Positions 10,560-24,657 are shown, counted from the first letter of the stretch. The stretch is 64,000 bases of DNA from Amblyomma americanum (GCF_052857255.1 NW_027526499.1:186001-250000), one strand, 5' to 3'. The notes: a model not told the origin generated them from the sequence alone. Program-made: numbers and translations.

Positions 10560-13500
10560 CGGAGAAACTCCGTGTTAGAGAAACTCCTTGTTGGAGAAAC
10601 TCCGTGTTGGAGAAACTCCGTGTTGGAGAAACTTCGTGTTGGAGAAACTCCGTCGTGGAGAAACTTCGTGTTGGAGAAAATCCTTGTTGTAGAAACTCCG
10701 TGCTACAGCAACTCCGTGTTGGAGAAACTCCGCGCTGGAGAAACTCCGTGTTCAAAAAACTCCGTGTGGGAGGAACTCTGTGTTGGAGAAACTCCGTGTT
10801 GGAGAAGCTCCGTGTTGGAGAAACTTCGTATCGGAGAAAGTCCGTGTCGGAGAAACTCCGTGTCGCAGAAACCTCGTGTTGTAGAAACTCCATGTTGTAG
10901 AAACTTCGTTTTGGAGAAACTCCGTGTTGGAGAACTTATTGTTAGAGAAACTCCGTGATGGAGAAACTTCGTGCTGGAGAAACTTCGTGTTGTAGAAACT
11001 GTCGGAGAAACTCCGTGTTGGAGAAACTCCATGTCGGAGAAACTCCGTGTTGGAGGAACTCCCTTTTGGAGAATCTCTGTGTCGGAGAAACTCCATGTTG
11101 GAGAAACTCCGTGTTGGAGAAACTCCGTGTCGGGGAAACTCCGTGTTGGAGAAACTCCGTGTTGGAGAAACTCCGTGTTGGAGAAAATCCTTGGAGAAAC
11201 TCCGTGCTATAGCAAATACGTGTTGGAGAAACTCTGCGCTGGAGAAACTCCGCGCTGGAGAAACTCCGTGTTGGAGAAACTCCGTGTTGGAGAAACTCTG
11301 TGTTGGAGAAACTCCGTGTTGGAGAAACACCACGTTAGAGAAACTCCGTGTTGGATAAACTCCGTGGCGGAGCAACTCCGTGTCGGAGAAACTCCGTGTT
11401 GGAGAAACTCCGTGTTGGAGAAACTCCGTGTTGGAGAAACTTCGTGTTGGAAAAACTCCGGGTTGGAGAAACTCCGTGCTAGAGAAACTCCGTGTTTGAG
11501 ACACTCCACGTTGGAGAATCTCCTTGTTGGAAAAACCTTGTTTGAGAAACTCCTTGTTGGAGAAACTCCGTGTTGGAGAAACTCCGTGCTGGGGAAACTT
11601 CGTGTTGGGGAAACGCCGTGTTGGAGAAACTCCACGTTGGAGAAACTCCGTGTCGGAGAAACTCCGTGTCGGAGAAACTCCGTGTTGGAGAAACTCTGTG
11701 TCGGAGAAACTCCGTGTCGGAGAAACTCCGTGTTGGAGAAACTCCGTGTCGGAGAAACTCAGTGTCGGAGAAACTCCGTGTCGGAGAAACTCCGTGTTGG
11801 AGAAAGCCCTTGTTGGAGAAACTCCGTGTTGGAGAAACTCCGTGTTGGAGAATCTCCGTGCTGGGGAAACTTCGTGTTGGGGTAACGCCGTGTTTGAGAA
11901 ACTCCATGTTGGAGAAACTCCGTGTCGGAGAAACTCCGTGTTGGAGAAACTCCGTGTTGGAGAAACTCCGTGTTGGAGAAACTTCGTGTTGGAGAAAATC
12001 CTTGTTGGAGAAACTCCGTGCTATAGCAACTCCGTGTTGGAGAAACTCCACGCTGGAGAAACTCCGTGTTCGAAAAATTCCGTGTTGGAGGAACTCTGTG
12101 TTGGACAAACTCCGTGTTGGAGAAACTCCGTGTTGGAGAAACTTTATGTTGTAGAAACTCCGTGTTGGAGACACTCCATGTTGTAGAAACTCCGTGTTGG
12201 AGAAACTCCGTGTTGGAGAAACTCCGTGTTTTAGAAACTCCGTGTTGGAGAAACTCCGTGTTGTAGAAACTCTGTGTCAGAAAAACTCCGTGTCGGAGAA
12301 ACTCCGTGTTGGAGAAACTCCGTGTTGGAGAAACTCTGTGTCGGAGAAATTCCTTGTTGGAGAAACTCCGTGCTGGAGAAACTCCTTGTTGGAGAAACTC
12401 CTTGTTGGAGAAACTCCGTGTTGGAGAAACTCCGTGTTGGAGAAAACTCCGTGTAGGAGAAACTCCGTGTTTTAGAAACTCTGTGTTGGAGAAACTCCGT
12501 GTTGTAGAAACTCCGTGTCAGAGAAACTCCGTGTCGGAGAAACTCCGTGTTGGAGAAACTCCGTGTTGGAGAAACTGCGTGTTGGAGAAACTCCGTGTTA
12601 GAGAAACTTAATGTTGGAGCACCTTCTTGTTGGAGAAACTCCTTGTTGGAGAAACTCTGTGTTGGAGAAAGTCCGTGTTGGAGAAACTCCGTGTTGGAGA
12701 AACTCCGTGTTGGAGAAACTCCGTGTTTTAGAAACTCTGTGTTGGAGAAACTCCGTGTTGTAGAAACTCTGTGTCAGAGAAACTCCGTGTCGGAGAAACT
12801 CCGTGTTGGAGAAACTCCGTGTTTGAGAAACTCTGTGTCGGAGAAATTCCTTGTTGGTCAAACTCCGTGCTGGAGAAACTCCTTGTTGGAGAAACTCCTT
12901 GTTGGAGAAACTCCGTGTTGGAGAAACTCCGTGTTGGAGAAAACTCCGTGTTGGAGAAACTCCGTGTTTTAGAAACTCCGTGTTGGAGAAACTCCCTGTT
13001 GTAGAAACTCCGTGTTAGAGAAACTCCATGTTGGAGAACCTTCTGGTTGGAGAAACTCCTTGGAGAAAATCCTTGTTGGAAAAACTCCATGTTGGAGAAA
13101 CTCCGTGTTCGAAAAACTCCGTGTTGGAGGAACTCTGTGTTGGACAAACTCCGTGTTGGAGAAACTCCGCGCTGGAGAAACTTCGTGCTGGAGAAACTCC
13201 GCGTTGGAAAAACTCCGTGTTGGAGAAACTCCGTGTTGGAGAAACTCCGTGTCGGAGAAACTCCGTGTTGGAGAAACTTTATGTTGGAGAAACTCCATGT
13301 CAAAGAAACTTCGTATTGGAGAAACTCCGTGTTGGAGAAACTATGTTGTAGAAACTCCGTGTTGGAGAAACTCCATGTTGTAGAAACTCCGTGCTGAAGA
13401 AACTCCGTGTTGGAGAAACTCCGTGTTGGAGAAACTCCGCGTTAGAGAAACTCCATGTTGGAGAAAGTCCGTGTTGGAGAATGTCCGTGTTGGAGAAACT

Positions 13501-16500
13501 CCGTGTTGGAGAAACTCCGTGTTGGAGAAACTTTATGTTGTAGAAACTCCGTGTTGGAGATACTCCATGTTGTAGAAACTCCGTGTTGAAGAAACTCCGT
13601 GTTGGAGAAACTCCGCGTCGGAGAAACTCCGTGTTGGAGAAACTCTGTGTTGGAGAAAGTCCGTGTTGGAGAAACTCCGTGTTGGAGAAACTCCGTGTTG
13701 GAGAAACTCCGTGTTTTAGAAACTCCGTGTTGGAGAAACTCCGTGTTGTAGAAACTCTTTGTCAGAGAAACTCCGTGTCGGAGAAACTCCGTGTTGGAGA
13801 AACTCCGTGTTGGAGAAACTCTGTGTCGGAGAAATTCCTTGTTGGAGAAACTCCGTGCTGGAGAAACTCCTTGTTGGAGAAACTCCTTGTTGGAGAAACT
13901 CCGTGTTGGAGAAACTCCGTGTTGGAGAAAACTTCGTGTAGGAGAAACTCCGTGTTTTAGAAACTCTGTGTTGGAGAAACTCCGTGTTGTAGAAACTCCG
14001 TGTCAGAGAAACTCCGTATCGGAGAAACTCCGTGTTGGAGAAACTCCGTGTTAGAGAAACTCAATGTTGGAGAACCTTCTTGTTGGAGAAACTCCTTGTT
14101 GGAGAAACTCTGTGTTGGAGAAAGTCCGTGTGGGAGAAACTCCGTGTTGGAGAAACTCCGTGTTGGAGAAACTCCGTGTTTTAGAAACTCTGTGTTGGAG
14201 AAACTCCGTGTTGTAGCAACTCTGTGTCAGAGAAACTCCGTGTCGGAGAAACTCCGTGTTGGAGAAACTCCGTGTTGGAGAAACTCTGTGTCGGAGAAAT
14301 TCCTTGTTGGAGAAACTCCGTGCTGGAGAAACTCCTTGTTGGAGAAACTCCTTGTTGGAGAAACTCCGTGTTGGAGAAACTCCGTGTTGGAGAAAACTCC
14401 GTGTTGGAGAAACTCCGTGTTTTAGAAACTCCGTGTTGGAGAAACTCCCTGTTGTAGAAACTCCGTGTTAGAGAAACTCCATGTTGGAGAACCTTCTGGT
14501 TGAAGAAACTCCTTGGAGAAAATCTTTGTTGGAGAAACTCCATGTTGGAGAAACTCCGTGTTGGAAAAACTCCGTGTTGTGGAAACTCCTTGTTGGGGAT
14601 ACGCCGAGATGGAGAAACTTCATGTTGTAGAAACTCCGTTTTGAAGAAACTCCGTGTTGGAGAAACTCCGTGTTGGAGAAACTCCGTGTTAGAGAAACTC
14701 CATGTTGGAGAAAGTCCGTGTTGGAGAATGTCCGTGTTGGAGAAACTCCGTGTTGGAGAAACTTCGTGTTGGAGAAACTTTATGTTGTAGAAACTCCGTG
14801 TTGGAGAAACTCCATGTTGTAGAAACTCCGTGTTGGAGAAACTCTGTGTTGGAGAAACTCCCTGTTGAAGAAACTCCGTGTTGTAGAAACTCCGTGTTGT
14901 AGAAACTCCGTGTTGGAGATAATCCATGTTGGAGAAACTCCATGTTGGAGAAAGTCCATGCTGCAGAAAATCCGCGCTGGGGACACTACGCGCTGGAGAA
15001 TCTCCGCGCTGGAGAGACTTCGTGTTGGAGAAACTCCGTGTTTTAGAAACTCCGTGTTGGAGAAACTCTGTGTGTGAGAAACTCCGAGTTGGAGAAACTC
15101 CGTGTTGGAGAAGCTCCGTGTTGAAGAAACTTCGTATCGGAGAATGTCCGTGTCGGAGAAACTCCGTGTCGCAGAAACTCCGTGTTGTAGAAACTTCGTG
15201 TTGGCGAAACTCCTTGTTGTAGAAACTCCGTGTTGGAGTACTTATTGTTAGATAAACTCCGTGTTGGAGAAACTTCGTGCTGGAGAAACTCTGTGTCGGA
15301 GAAACTCTGTGTCGGAGAAAGTCTGTGTCGGAGAAACTCCGTGTTGGAGAAACTCCGTGTTAGAGAAACTCCTTGTTGGAGAAAATCCGTGTTGGAGAAA
15401 CTCCGTGTTGGAGAAACTTCGTGTTGGAGAAACTCCGTCGTGGAGAAACTTCGTGTTGGAGAAAATCCTTGTTGGAGAAACTCCGTGCTACAGCAACTCC
15501 GTGTTGGAGAAACTCCGCGCTGGAGAAACTCCGTGTTCGAAAAACTCCGTGTTGGAGGAACTCTGTGTTGGAGAAACTCCGTGTTGGAGAAGCTCCGTGT
15601 TGGAGAAACTTCGTATCGGAGAAAGTCCGTGTCGGAGAAACTCCGTGTCGCAGAAACCTCGTGTTGTAGAAACTCCATGTTGTAGAAACTTCGTTTTGGA
15701 GAAACTCCGTGTTGGAGAACTTATTGTTAGAGAAACTCCGTGATGGAGAAACTTCGTGCTGGAGAAACTTCGTGTTGTAGAAACTGTCGGAGAAACTCCG
15801 TGTTGGAGAAACTCCATGTCGGAGAAACTCCGTGTTGGAGGAACTCCCTCTTGGAGAATCTCTGTGTCGGAGAAACTCCATGTTGGAGAAACTCCGTGTT
15901 GGAGAAACTCCGTGTCGGGGAAACTCCGTGTTGGAGAAACTCCGTGTTGGAGAAACTCCGTGTTGGAGAAAATCCTTGGAGAAACTCCGTGCTATAGCAA
16001 ATACGTGTTGGAGAAACTCTGCGCTGGAGAAACTCCGCGCTGGAGAAACTCCGTGTTGGAGAAACTCCGTGTTGGAGAAACTCTGTGTTGGAGAAACTCC
16101 GTGTTGGAGAAACACCACGTTAGAGAAACTCCGTGTTGGATAAACTCCGTGGCGGAGCAACTCCGTGTCGGAGAAACTCCGTGTTGGAGAAACTCCGTGT
16201 TGGAGAAACTCCGTGTTGGAGAAACTTCGTGTTGGAAAAACTCCGGGTTGGAGAAACTCCGTGCTAGAGAAACTCCGTGTTTGAGACACTCCACGTTGGA
16301 GAATCTCCTTGTTGGAAAAACCTTGTTTGAGAAACTCCTTGTTGGAGAAACTCCGTGTTGGAGAAACTCCGTGCTGGGGAAACTTCGTGTTGGGGAAACG
16401 CCGTGTTGGAGAAACTCCACGTTGGAGAAACTCCGTGTCGGAGAAACTCCGTGTCGGAGAAACTCCGTGTTGGAGAAACTCTGTGTCGGAGAAACTCCGT

Positions 16501-18399
16501 GTCGGAGAAACTCCGTGTTGGAGAAACTCCGTGTCGGAGAAACTCAGTGTCGGAGAAACTCCGTGTCGGAGAAACTCCGTGTTGGAGAAAGCCCTTGTTG
16601 GAGAAACTCCGTGTTGGAGAATCTCCGTGCTGGGGAAACTTCGTGTTGGGGTAACGCCGTGTTTGAGAAACTCCATGTTGGAGAAACTCCGTGTCGGAGA
16701 AACTCCGTGTTGGAGATACTCCGTGTTGGAGAAACTCCGTGTTGGAGAAACTTCGTGTTGGAGAAAATCCTTGTTGGAGAAACTCCGTGCTATAGCAACT
16801 CCGTGTTGGAGAAACTCCACGCTGGAGAAACTCCGTGTTCGAAAAATTCCGTGTTGGAGGAACTCTGTGTTGGACAAACTCCGTGTTGGAGAAACTCCGT
16901 GTTGGAGAAACTTTATGTTGTAGAAACTCCGTGTTGGAGACACTCCATGTTGTAGAAACTCCGTGTTGAAGAAACTCCATGTTGGAGAAACTCTGCGTCG
17001 GAGAAACTCCGTGTTGGAGAAACTCTGTGTTGGAGAAAGTCCGTGTTGGAGAAACTCCGTGTTGGAGAAACTCCGTGTTTTAGAAACTCCGTGTTGGAGA
17101 AACTCCGTGTTGTAGAAACTCTGTGTCAGAAAAACTCCGTGTCGGAGAAACTCCGTGTTGGAGAAACTCCGTGTTGGAGAAACTCTGTGTCGGAGAAATT
17201 CCTTGTTGGAGAAACTCCGTGCTGGAGAAACTCCTTGTTGGAGAAACTCCTTGTTGGAGAAACTCCGTGTTGGAGAAACTCCGTGTTGGAGAAAACTCCG
17301 TGTAGGAGAAACTCCGTGTTTTAGAAACTCTGTGTTGGAGAAACTCCGTGTTGTAGAAACTCCGTGTCAGAGAAACTCCGTGTCGGAGAAACTCCGTGTT
17401 GGAGAAACTCCGTGTTGGAGAAACTGCGTGTTAGAGAAACTCCGTGTTAGAGAAACTCAATGTTGGAGCACCTTCTTGTTGGAGAAACTCCTTGTTGGAG
17501 AAACTCTGTGTTGGAGAAAGTCCGTGTTGGAGAAACTCCGTGTTGGAGAAACTCCGTGTTGGAGAAACTCCGTGTTTTAGAAACTCTGTGTTGGAGAAAC
17601 TCCGTGTTGTAGAAACTCTGTGTCAGAGAAACTCCGTGTCGGAGAAACTCCGTGTTGGAGAAACTCCGTGTTTTAGAAACTCTGTGTCGGAGAAACTCCG
17701 TGTTGTAGAAACTCTGTGTCAGAGAAACTCCGTGTCGGAGAAACTCCGTGTTGGAGAAACTCCGTGTTTGAGAAACTCTGTGTCGGAGAAATTCCTTGTT
17801 GGTGAAACTCCGTGCTGGAGAAACTCCTTGTTGGAGAAACTTTCTGTTGTAGAAACTCCGTGTTAGAGAAACTCCATGTTGGAGAACCTTCTGGTTGGAG
17901 AAACTCCTTGGAGAAAATCCTTGTTGGAAAAACTCCATGTTGGAGAAACTCCGTGTTGGAAAAACTCCGTGTTGTGGAAACTCCGTGTTGGGGAAACGCC
18001 GAGATGGAGAAACTTCATGTTGTAGAAACTCCGTGTTGAAGAAACTCCGTGTTGGAGAAACTCCGTGTTGGAGAAACTCCGTGTTAGAGAAACTCCATGT
18101 TGGAGAAAGTCCGTGTTGGAGAATGTCCGTGTTGGAGAAACTCCGTGTTGGAGAAACTTCGTGTTGGAGAAACTTTATGTTGTAGAAACTCCGTGTTGGA
18201 GAAACTCCATGTTGTAGAAACTCCGTGTTGTAGAAACTCCGTGTTGGAGATAATCCATGTTGGAGAAACTCCATGTTGGAGAAACTCCATGCTGCAGAAA
18301 ATCCGCGCTGGGGAAACTACGCGCTAGAGAATCTCCGCGCTGGAGAGACTTCGTGTTGGAGAAACTCCGTGTTGCAGAAACTCCGTGTTGGAGAAACTC
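10560..18399. repeat. Large duplicated segment, copy 2 (period 10,559 bp)
   Basis: Second copy of 1-7840. The junction at 10560 keeps the 16-bp monomer phase, so it cannot be located more precisely than about one monomer. All internal oddities of copy 1 are repeated here, including the 96-bp local doubling, the 'cttattgtta' landmark monomers and the one-base phase slips. It therefore arose by copying a long pre-existing tract, not by fresh expansion of a monomer. Confidence 0.93.
17572..17763. repeat. Local 96-bp tandem doubling, second instance
   Basis: Copy of the 7013-7204 doubling carried by the 10,559-bp duplication. This shows that the six-monomer doubling came before the large duplication. 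Confidence 0.85.
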
Positions 18400-19109
18400 T
18401 GTGTGTGAGAAACTCCGAGTTGGAGAAACTCCGTGTTGGAGAAGCTCCGTGTTGAGAAACTTCGTATCGGAGAAAGTCCGTGTCGGAGAAACTCCGTGTC
18501 GCAGAAACTCCGTGTTGTAGAAACTTCGTGTTGGCGAAACTCCTTGTTGTAGAAACTCCGTGTTGGAGTACTTATTGTTAGATAAACTCCGTGTTGGAGA
18601 AACTTCGTGCTGGAGAAACTGTGTCGGAGAAACTCTGTGTCGGAGAAAGTCTGTGTCGGAGAAACTCCGTGTTGGAGAAACTCCGTGTTGGAGAAACTCC
18701 GTGCTAGAGAAACTCCGTGTTTGAGACACTCCACGTTGGAGAATCTCCTTGTTGGAAAAAACCTTGTTTGAGAAACTCCTTGTTGGAGAAACTCTGTGTC
18801 GGAGAAACTCCGTGCTGGGGAAACTTCGTGTTGGGGAAACGCCGTGTTGGAGAAACTCCGTGTCGGAGAAACTCCGTGTCGGAGAAACTTCGTGTTAGAG
18901 AAACTCCGTGTTGGAGAAACTCCGTGTTGGAGAAACTTCGTGTTGGAGAAACTCCGTCGTGGAGAAACTTCGTGTTGGAGAGAATCCTTGTTGGAGAAAC
19001 TCCGTGCTACAGCAACTCCGTGTTGGAGAAACTCCGCGCTGGAGAAACTCCGTGTTCGAAAAACTCCGTGTTGGAGGAACTCTGTGTTGGAGAAACTCCG
19101 TGTTGGAGA
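18400..19109. repeat. Satellite tract between the 10.6-kb and 6-kb duplications
   Basis: Contains landmark AGTACTTATTGTTAGATAA at 18567 and the variant string with GTTTGAGACACTCC and CTACAGCAAC. Close relatives lie at 29460-29870, 35110-35500, 48600-48900 and 52660-53000. Two short phase slips are visible: GTTGAGAAAC near 18453 (one base short of related copies) and GAAACTGTGTCGG near 18617 (two bases short). Confidence 0.88.
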
Positions 19110-22100
19110 AACTCCGCGCTGGAGAAACTTCGTGTTGGAGAAACTCCGCGTTGGAGAAACTCCGTGTTGGAGAAACTCCGTGTCGGAGAAACTCCGTGTC
19201 GGAGAAACTCCGTATTGGAGAAACTCCGTGTTGGAGAAAATTTATGTTGGAGAAACTCCATGTCGAAGAGACTTCGTATTGGAGAGACTCCGTGTTGGAG
19301 AAACTTTATGTTGTAGAAACTCCGTGTTGGAGATACTCCATGTTGTAGAAACTCCGTGTTGAAGAAACTCCGTGTTGGAGAAATTCCTTGTTGGAGAAAC
19401 TCCGTGTTAGAGAAACTCCATGTTCGAGAAAGTCCGTGTTGGAGAATGTCCGTGTTGGAGAAACTCCGTGTTGGAGAAACTCCGTGTTGGAGAAACTTTA
19501 TGTTGTAGAAACTCCGTGTTGGAGAAACTCCATGTTCTAGAAACTCCGTGTTGAAGAAACTCCGTGTTGGAGAAACTCCGTGTCGGAGAAACTCCGTGTT
19601 GCAGAAACTCCGTGTTGGAGAAACTCCGTGTTTTAGAAACTCCGTGTTGGAGAAACTCCGTGTTGTAGAAACTCTGTGTCAGAGAAACTCCGTGTCGGAG
19701 AAACTCCGTGTTGGAGAAACTCCGTGTTGGAGAAACTCTGTGTCGGAGAAATTCCTTGTTGGAGAAACTCCGTGCTGGAGAAACTCCTTGTTGGAGAAAC
19801 TTCGTGTTGGAAAAACTCCGGGTTGGAGAAACTCCGTGCTAGAGAAACTCCGTGTTTGAGACACTCCACGTTGGAGAATCTCCTTGTTGGAAAAACCTTG
19901 TTTGAGAAACTCCTTGTTGGAGAAACTCCGTTTTGGAGAAACTCCGTGCTGGGGAAACGCCGTGTTGGAGAAACTCCACGTTGGAGAAACTCCGTGTCGG
20001 AGAAACTCCGTGTCGGAGAAACTCCGTGTTGGAGAAACTCTGTGTTGGAGAAACTCCGTGTTGGAGAAGCTCCGTGTTGGAGAAACTTCGTATCGGAGAA
20101 AGTCCGTGTCGGAGAAACTCCGTGTCGCAGAAACCTCGTGTTGTAGAAACTCCATGTTGTAGAAACTTCGTGTTGGAGAAACTCCGTGTTGTAGAAGCTT
20201 CGTGTTGGCGAAACTCCATGTTGTAGAAACTTCGTGTTGGAGAAACTCTGTGTGAGAACTTATTGTTAGAGAAACTCCGTGATGGAGAAACTTCGTGCTG
20301 GAGAAACTTCGTGTTGTAGAAACTGTCGGAGAAACTCCGTGTTGGAGAAACTCCATGTCGGAGAAACTCCGTGTTGGAGGAACTCCCTCTTGGAGAATCT
20401 CTGTGTCGGAGAAACTCCATGTTGGAGAAACTCCGTGTTGGAGAAACTCCCTGTCGGGGAAACTCCGTGTTGGAGAAACTCCGTGTTGGAGAAACTCTGC
20501 GCTGGAGAAAATCCTTGTTGGAGAAACTCCGTGCTATAGCAACTACGTGTTGGAGAAACTCTGCGCTGGAGAAAATCCGCGCTGGAGAAACTCCGTGTTG
20601 GAGAAACTCCGTGTTGGAGAAACTCTGTGTTGGAGAAACTCCGTGTTGGAGAAACACCACGTTAGAGAAACTCCGTGTTGGAGAAAATTCCTGTTGGAGA
20701 AACTCCGTGCTAGAGAAACTCCGTGTTTGAGACACTCCACGTTGGAGAATCTCCTTGTTGGAAAAACCTTGTTTGAGAAACTCCTTGTTGGAGAAACTCC
20801 GTGTTGGAGAAACTCCGTGCTGGGGAAACTTCGTGTTGGGGAAACGCCGTGTTGGAGAAACTCCATGTTGGATAAACTCCGTGGCGGAGCAACTCCGTGT
20901 CGGAGAAACTCCGTGTTGGAGAAACTCCGTGTTGGAGAAACTCCGTGTTGGAGAAACTCCGTGTTGGAGAAACTTCGTGTTGGAAAAACTCCGGGTTGGA
21001 GAAACTCCGTGCTAGAGAAACTCCGTGTTTGAGACACTCCACGTTGGAGAATCTCCTTGTTGGAAAAACCTTGTTTGAGAAACTCCTTGTTGGAGAAACT
21101 CCGTGTTGGAGAAACTCCGTGCTGGGGAAACTTCGTGTTGGGGAAACGCCGTGTTGGAGAAACTCCACGTTGGAGAAACTCCGTGTCGGAGAAACTCCGT
21201 GTCGGAGAAACTCCGTGTTGGAGAAACTCTGTGTCGGAGAATCTCCGTGTCGGAGAAACTCCGTGTTGGAGAAACTCCGTGTCGGAGAAACTCAGTGTCG
21301 GAGAAACTCCGTGTCGGAGAAACTCCGTGTTGGAGAAAGTCCTTGTTGGAGAAACTTCGTGTTGGAGGAACTCTGTGTTGGACAAACTCCGTGTTGGAGA
21401 AACTCCGCGCTGGAGAAACTTCGTGTTGGAGAAACTCCGCGTTGGAAAAACTCCGTGTTGGAGAAACTCCGTGTTGGAGAAACTCCGTGTCGGAGAAACT
21501 CCGTGTTGGAGAAACTTTATGTTGGAGAAACTCCATGTCAAAGAAACTTCGTATTGGAGAAACTCCGTGTTGGAGAAACTATGTTGTAGAAACTCCGTGT
21601 TGGAGAAACTCCATGTTGTAGAAACTCCGTGTTGAAGAAACTCCGTGTTGGAGAAACTCCGTGTTGGAGAAACTCCGTGTTAGAGAAACTCCATGTTGGA
21701 GAAAGTCCGTGTTGGAGAATGTCCGTGTTGGAGAAACTCCGTGTTGGAGAAACTCCGTGTTGGAGAAACTTTATGTTGTAGAAACTCCGTGTTGGAGATA
21801 CTCCATGTTGTAGAAACTCCGTGTTGAGGAGACTCCGTGTTGGAGAAACTCCGCGTCGGAGAAACTCCGTGTTGGAGAAACTCTGTGTTGGAGAAAGTCC
21901 GTGTTGGAGAAACTCCGTGTTGGAGAAACTCCGTTTTGGAGAAACTCCGTGTTTTAGAAACTCCGTGTTGGAGAAACTCCGTGTTGTAGAAACTCTGTGT
22001 CAGAGAAACTCCGTGTCGGAGAAACTCCGTGTTGGAGAAACTCCGTGTTGGAGAAACTCTGTGTCGGAGAAATTCCTTGTTGGAGAAACTCCGTGCTGGA

Positions 22101-22691
22101 GAAACTCCGTGTTGGAGAAAACTTCGTGTAGGAGAAACTCCGTGTTTTAGAAACTCTGTGTTGGAGAAACTCCGTGTTGTAGAAACTCCGTGTCAGAGAA
22201 ACTCCGTGTCGGAGAAACTCCGTGTTGGAGAAACTCCGTGTTGGAGAAACTCCGTGTTGGAGAAACTCCGTGTTAGAGAAACTCAATGTTGGAGAACCTT
22301 CTTGTTGGAGAAACTCCTTGTTGGAGAAACTCTGTGTTGGAGAAAGTCCGTGTTGGAGAAACTCCGTGTTGGAGAAACTCCGTGTTGGAGAAAATCCGTG
22401 TTTTAGAAACTCTGTGTTGGAGAAACTCCGTGTTGTAGAAACTCTGTGTCAGAGAAACTCCGTGTCGGAGAAACTCCGTGTTGGAGAAACTCCGTGTTGG
22501 AGAAACTCTGTGTCGGAGAAATTCCTTGTTGGAGAAACTCCGTGCTGGAGAAACTCCTTGTTGGAGAAACTCCTTGTTGGAGAAACTCCGTGTTGGAGAA
22601 ACTCCGTGTTGGAGAAAACTCCGTGTTGGAGAAACTCCGTGTTTTAGAAATTCCGTGTTGGAGAAACTCCCTGTTGTAGAAACTCCGTGTT
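19110..22691. repeat. Six-kilobase duplication, copy 1 (3,582 bp)
   Basis: Homologous to 25151-28684 at an offset of 6,041 bp, falling to 5,993 bp after about 21200 because three monomers (48 bp) present here are absent there. Very few substitutions were noticed. It ends at 22691, where this copy reads GTTAGAG and the other GTTGTAG. Confidence 0.88.
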
Positions 22692-23479
22692 AGAGAAACT
22701 CCATGTTGGAGAACCTTCTGGTTGGAGAAACTCCTTGGAGAAAATCTTTGTTGGAGAAACTCCATGTTGGAGAAACTCCGTGTTGGAAAAACTCCGTGTT
22801 GTGGAAACTCCGTGTTGGGGAAACGCCGAGATGGAGAAACTTCATGTTGAAGAAACTCCGTGTTGAAGAAACTCCGTGTTGGATAAACTCCGTGTTGGAG
22901 AAACTCCGTGTTAGAGAAACTCCATGTTGGAGAAAGTCCGTGTTGGAGAATGTCTGTGTTGGAGAAACTCCGTGTTGGAGAAACTTCGTGTTGGAGAAAC
23001 TTTATGTTGTAGAAACTCCGTGTTGGAGAAACTCCATGTTGTAGAAACTCCGTGTTGGAGAAACTTTGTGTTGGAGAAACTCCCTGTTGAAGAAACTCCG
23101 TGTTGTAGAAACTCCGTGTTGTAGAAACTCCGTGTTGGAGATAATCCATGTTGGAGAAACTCCATGTTGGAGAAACTCCATGCTGCAGAAAATCCGCGCT
23201 GGGGACACTACGCGCTGGAGAATCTCCGCGCTGGAGAGACTTCGTGTTGGAGAAACTCCGTGTTGCAGAAACTCCGCGTTGGAGAAACTCTGTGTGTGAG
23301 AAACTGCGAGTTGGAGAAACTCCGTGTTGGAGAAGCTCCGTGTTGGAGAAACTTCGTATCGGAGAAAGTCCGTGTCGGAGAAACTCCGTGTCGCAGAAAC
23401 TCCGTGTTGTAGAAACTTCGTGTTGGCGAAACTCCTTGTTGTAGAAACTCCGTGTTGGAGTACTTATTGTTAGATAAAC
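22374..23479. repeat. Copied tract, copy 1 (offset 7,544 bp)
   Basis: Homologous to 29918-31023 at a constant 7,544-bp offset. One substitution was noticed (GGGGAAACG near 22817 versus CGGGAAACG near 30361). It ends just after landmark AGTACTTATTGTTAGATAA. Confidence 0.85.
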
Positions 23480-24657
23480 TCCGCGCTGGAGAAACTTCGT
23501 GTTGGAGAAACTCCGCGTTGGAGAAACTCCGTGTTGGAGAAACTCCGTGTCGGAGAAACTCCGTGTCGGAGAAACTCCGTATTGGAGAAACTCCGTGTTG
23601 GAGAAAATTTATGTTGGAGAAACTCCATGTCGAAGAGACTTCGTATTGGAGAGACTCCGTGTTGGAGAAACTTTATGTTGTAGAAACTCCGTGTTGGAGA
23701 AACTCCATGTTGTAGAAACTCCGTGTTGAAGAAACTCCGTGTTGGAGAAATTCCTTGTTGGAGAAACTCCGTGTTAGAGAAACTCCATGTTCGAGAAAGT
23801 CCGTGTTGGAGAATGTCCGTGTTGGAGAAACTCCGTGTTGGAGAAACTCCGTGTTGGAGAAACTTTATGTTGTAGAAACTCCGTGTTGGAGAAACTCCAT
23901 GTTCTAGAAACTCCGTGTTGAAGAAACTCCGTGTTGGAGAAACTCCGTGTCGGAGAAACTCCGTGTTGCAGAAACTCCGTGTTGGAGAAACTCCGTGTTT
24001 TAGAAACTCCGTGTTGGAGAAACTCCGTGTTGTAGAAACTCTGTGTCAGAGAAACTCCGTGTCGGAGAAACTCCGTGTTGGAGAAACTCCGTGTTGGAGA
24101 AACTCTGTGTCGGAGAAATTCCTTGTTGGAGAAACTCCGTGCTGGAGAAACTCCTTGTTGGAGAAACTTCGTGTTGGAAAACCTCCGGGTTGGAGAAACT
24201 CCGTGCTAGAGAAACTCCGTGTTTGAGACACTCCACGTTGGAGAATCTCCTTGTTGGAAAAACCTTGTTTGAGAAACTCCTTGTTGGAGAAACTCCGTTT
24301 TGGAGAAACTCCGTGCTGGGGAAACGCCGTGTTGGAGAAACTCCACGTTGGAGAAACTCCGTGTCGGAGAAACTCCGTGTCGGAGAAACTCCGTGTTGGA
24401 GAAACTCTGTGTTGGAGAAACCCCGTGTTGGAGAAGCTCCGTGTTGGAGAAACTTCGTATCGGAGAAAGTCCGTGTCGGAGAAACTCCGTGTCGCAGAAA
24501 CCTCGTGTTGTAGAAACTCCATGTTGTAGAAACTTCGTGTTGGAGAAACTCCGTGTTGTAGAAGCTTCGTGTTGGCGAAACTCCATGTTGTAGAAACTTC
24601 GTGTTGGAGAAACTCTGTGTGAGAACTTATTGTTAGAGAAACTCCGTGATGGAGAAA
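22984..24657. repeat. Tandem unit 1 of a 1,674-bp doubling
   Basis: Repeated immediately downstream at 24658-26331. Landmarks confirm the period: AGTACTTATTGTTAGATAA at 23459 and 25133, and AGAACTTATTGTTAGAGAA at 24622 and 26296. Three substitutions were noticed: near 24181 and 24421 (extra C in this unit) and near 25699 (C to T in the other unit). The exact edges are uncertain by about one monomer. Confidence 0.9.
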
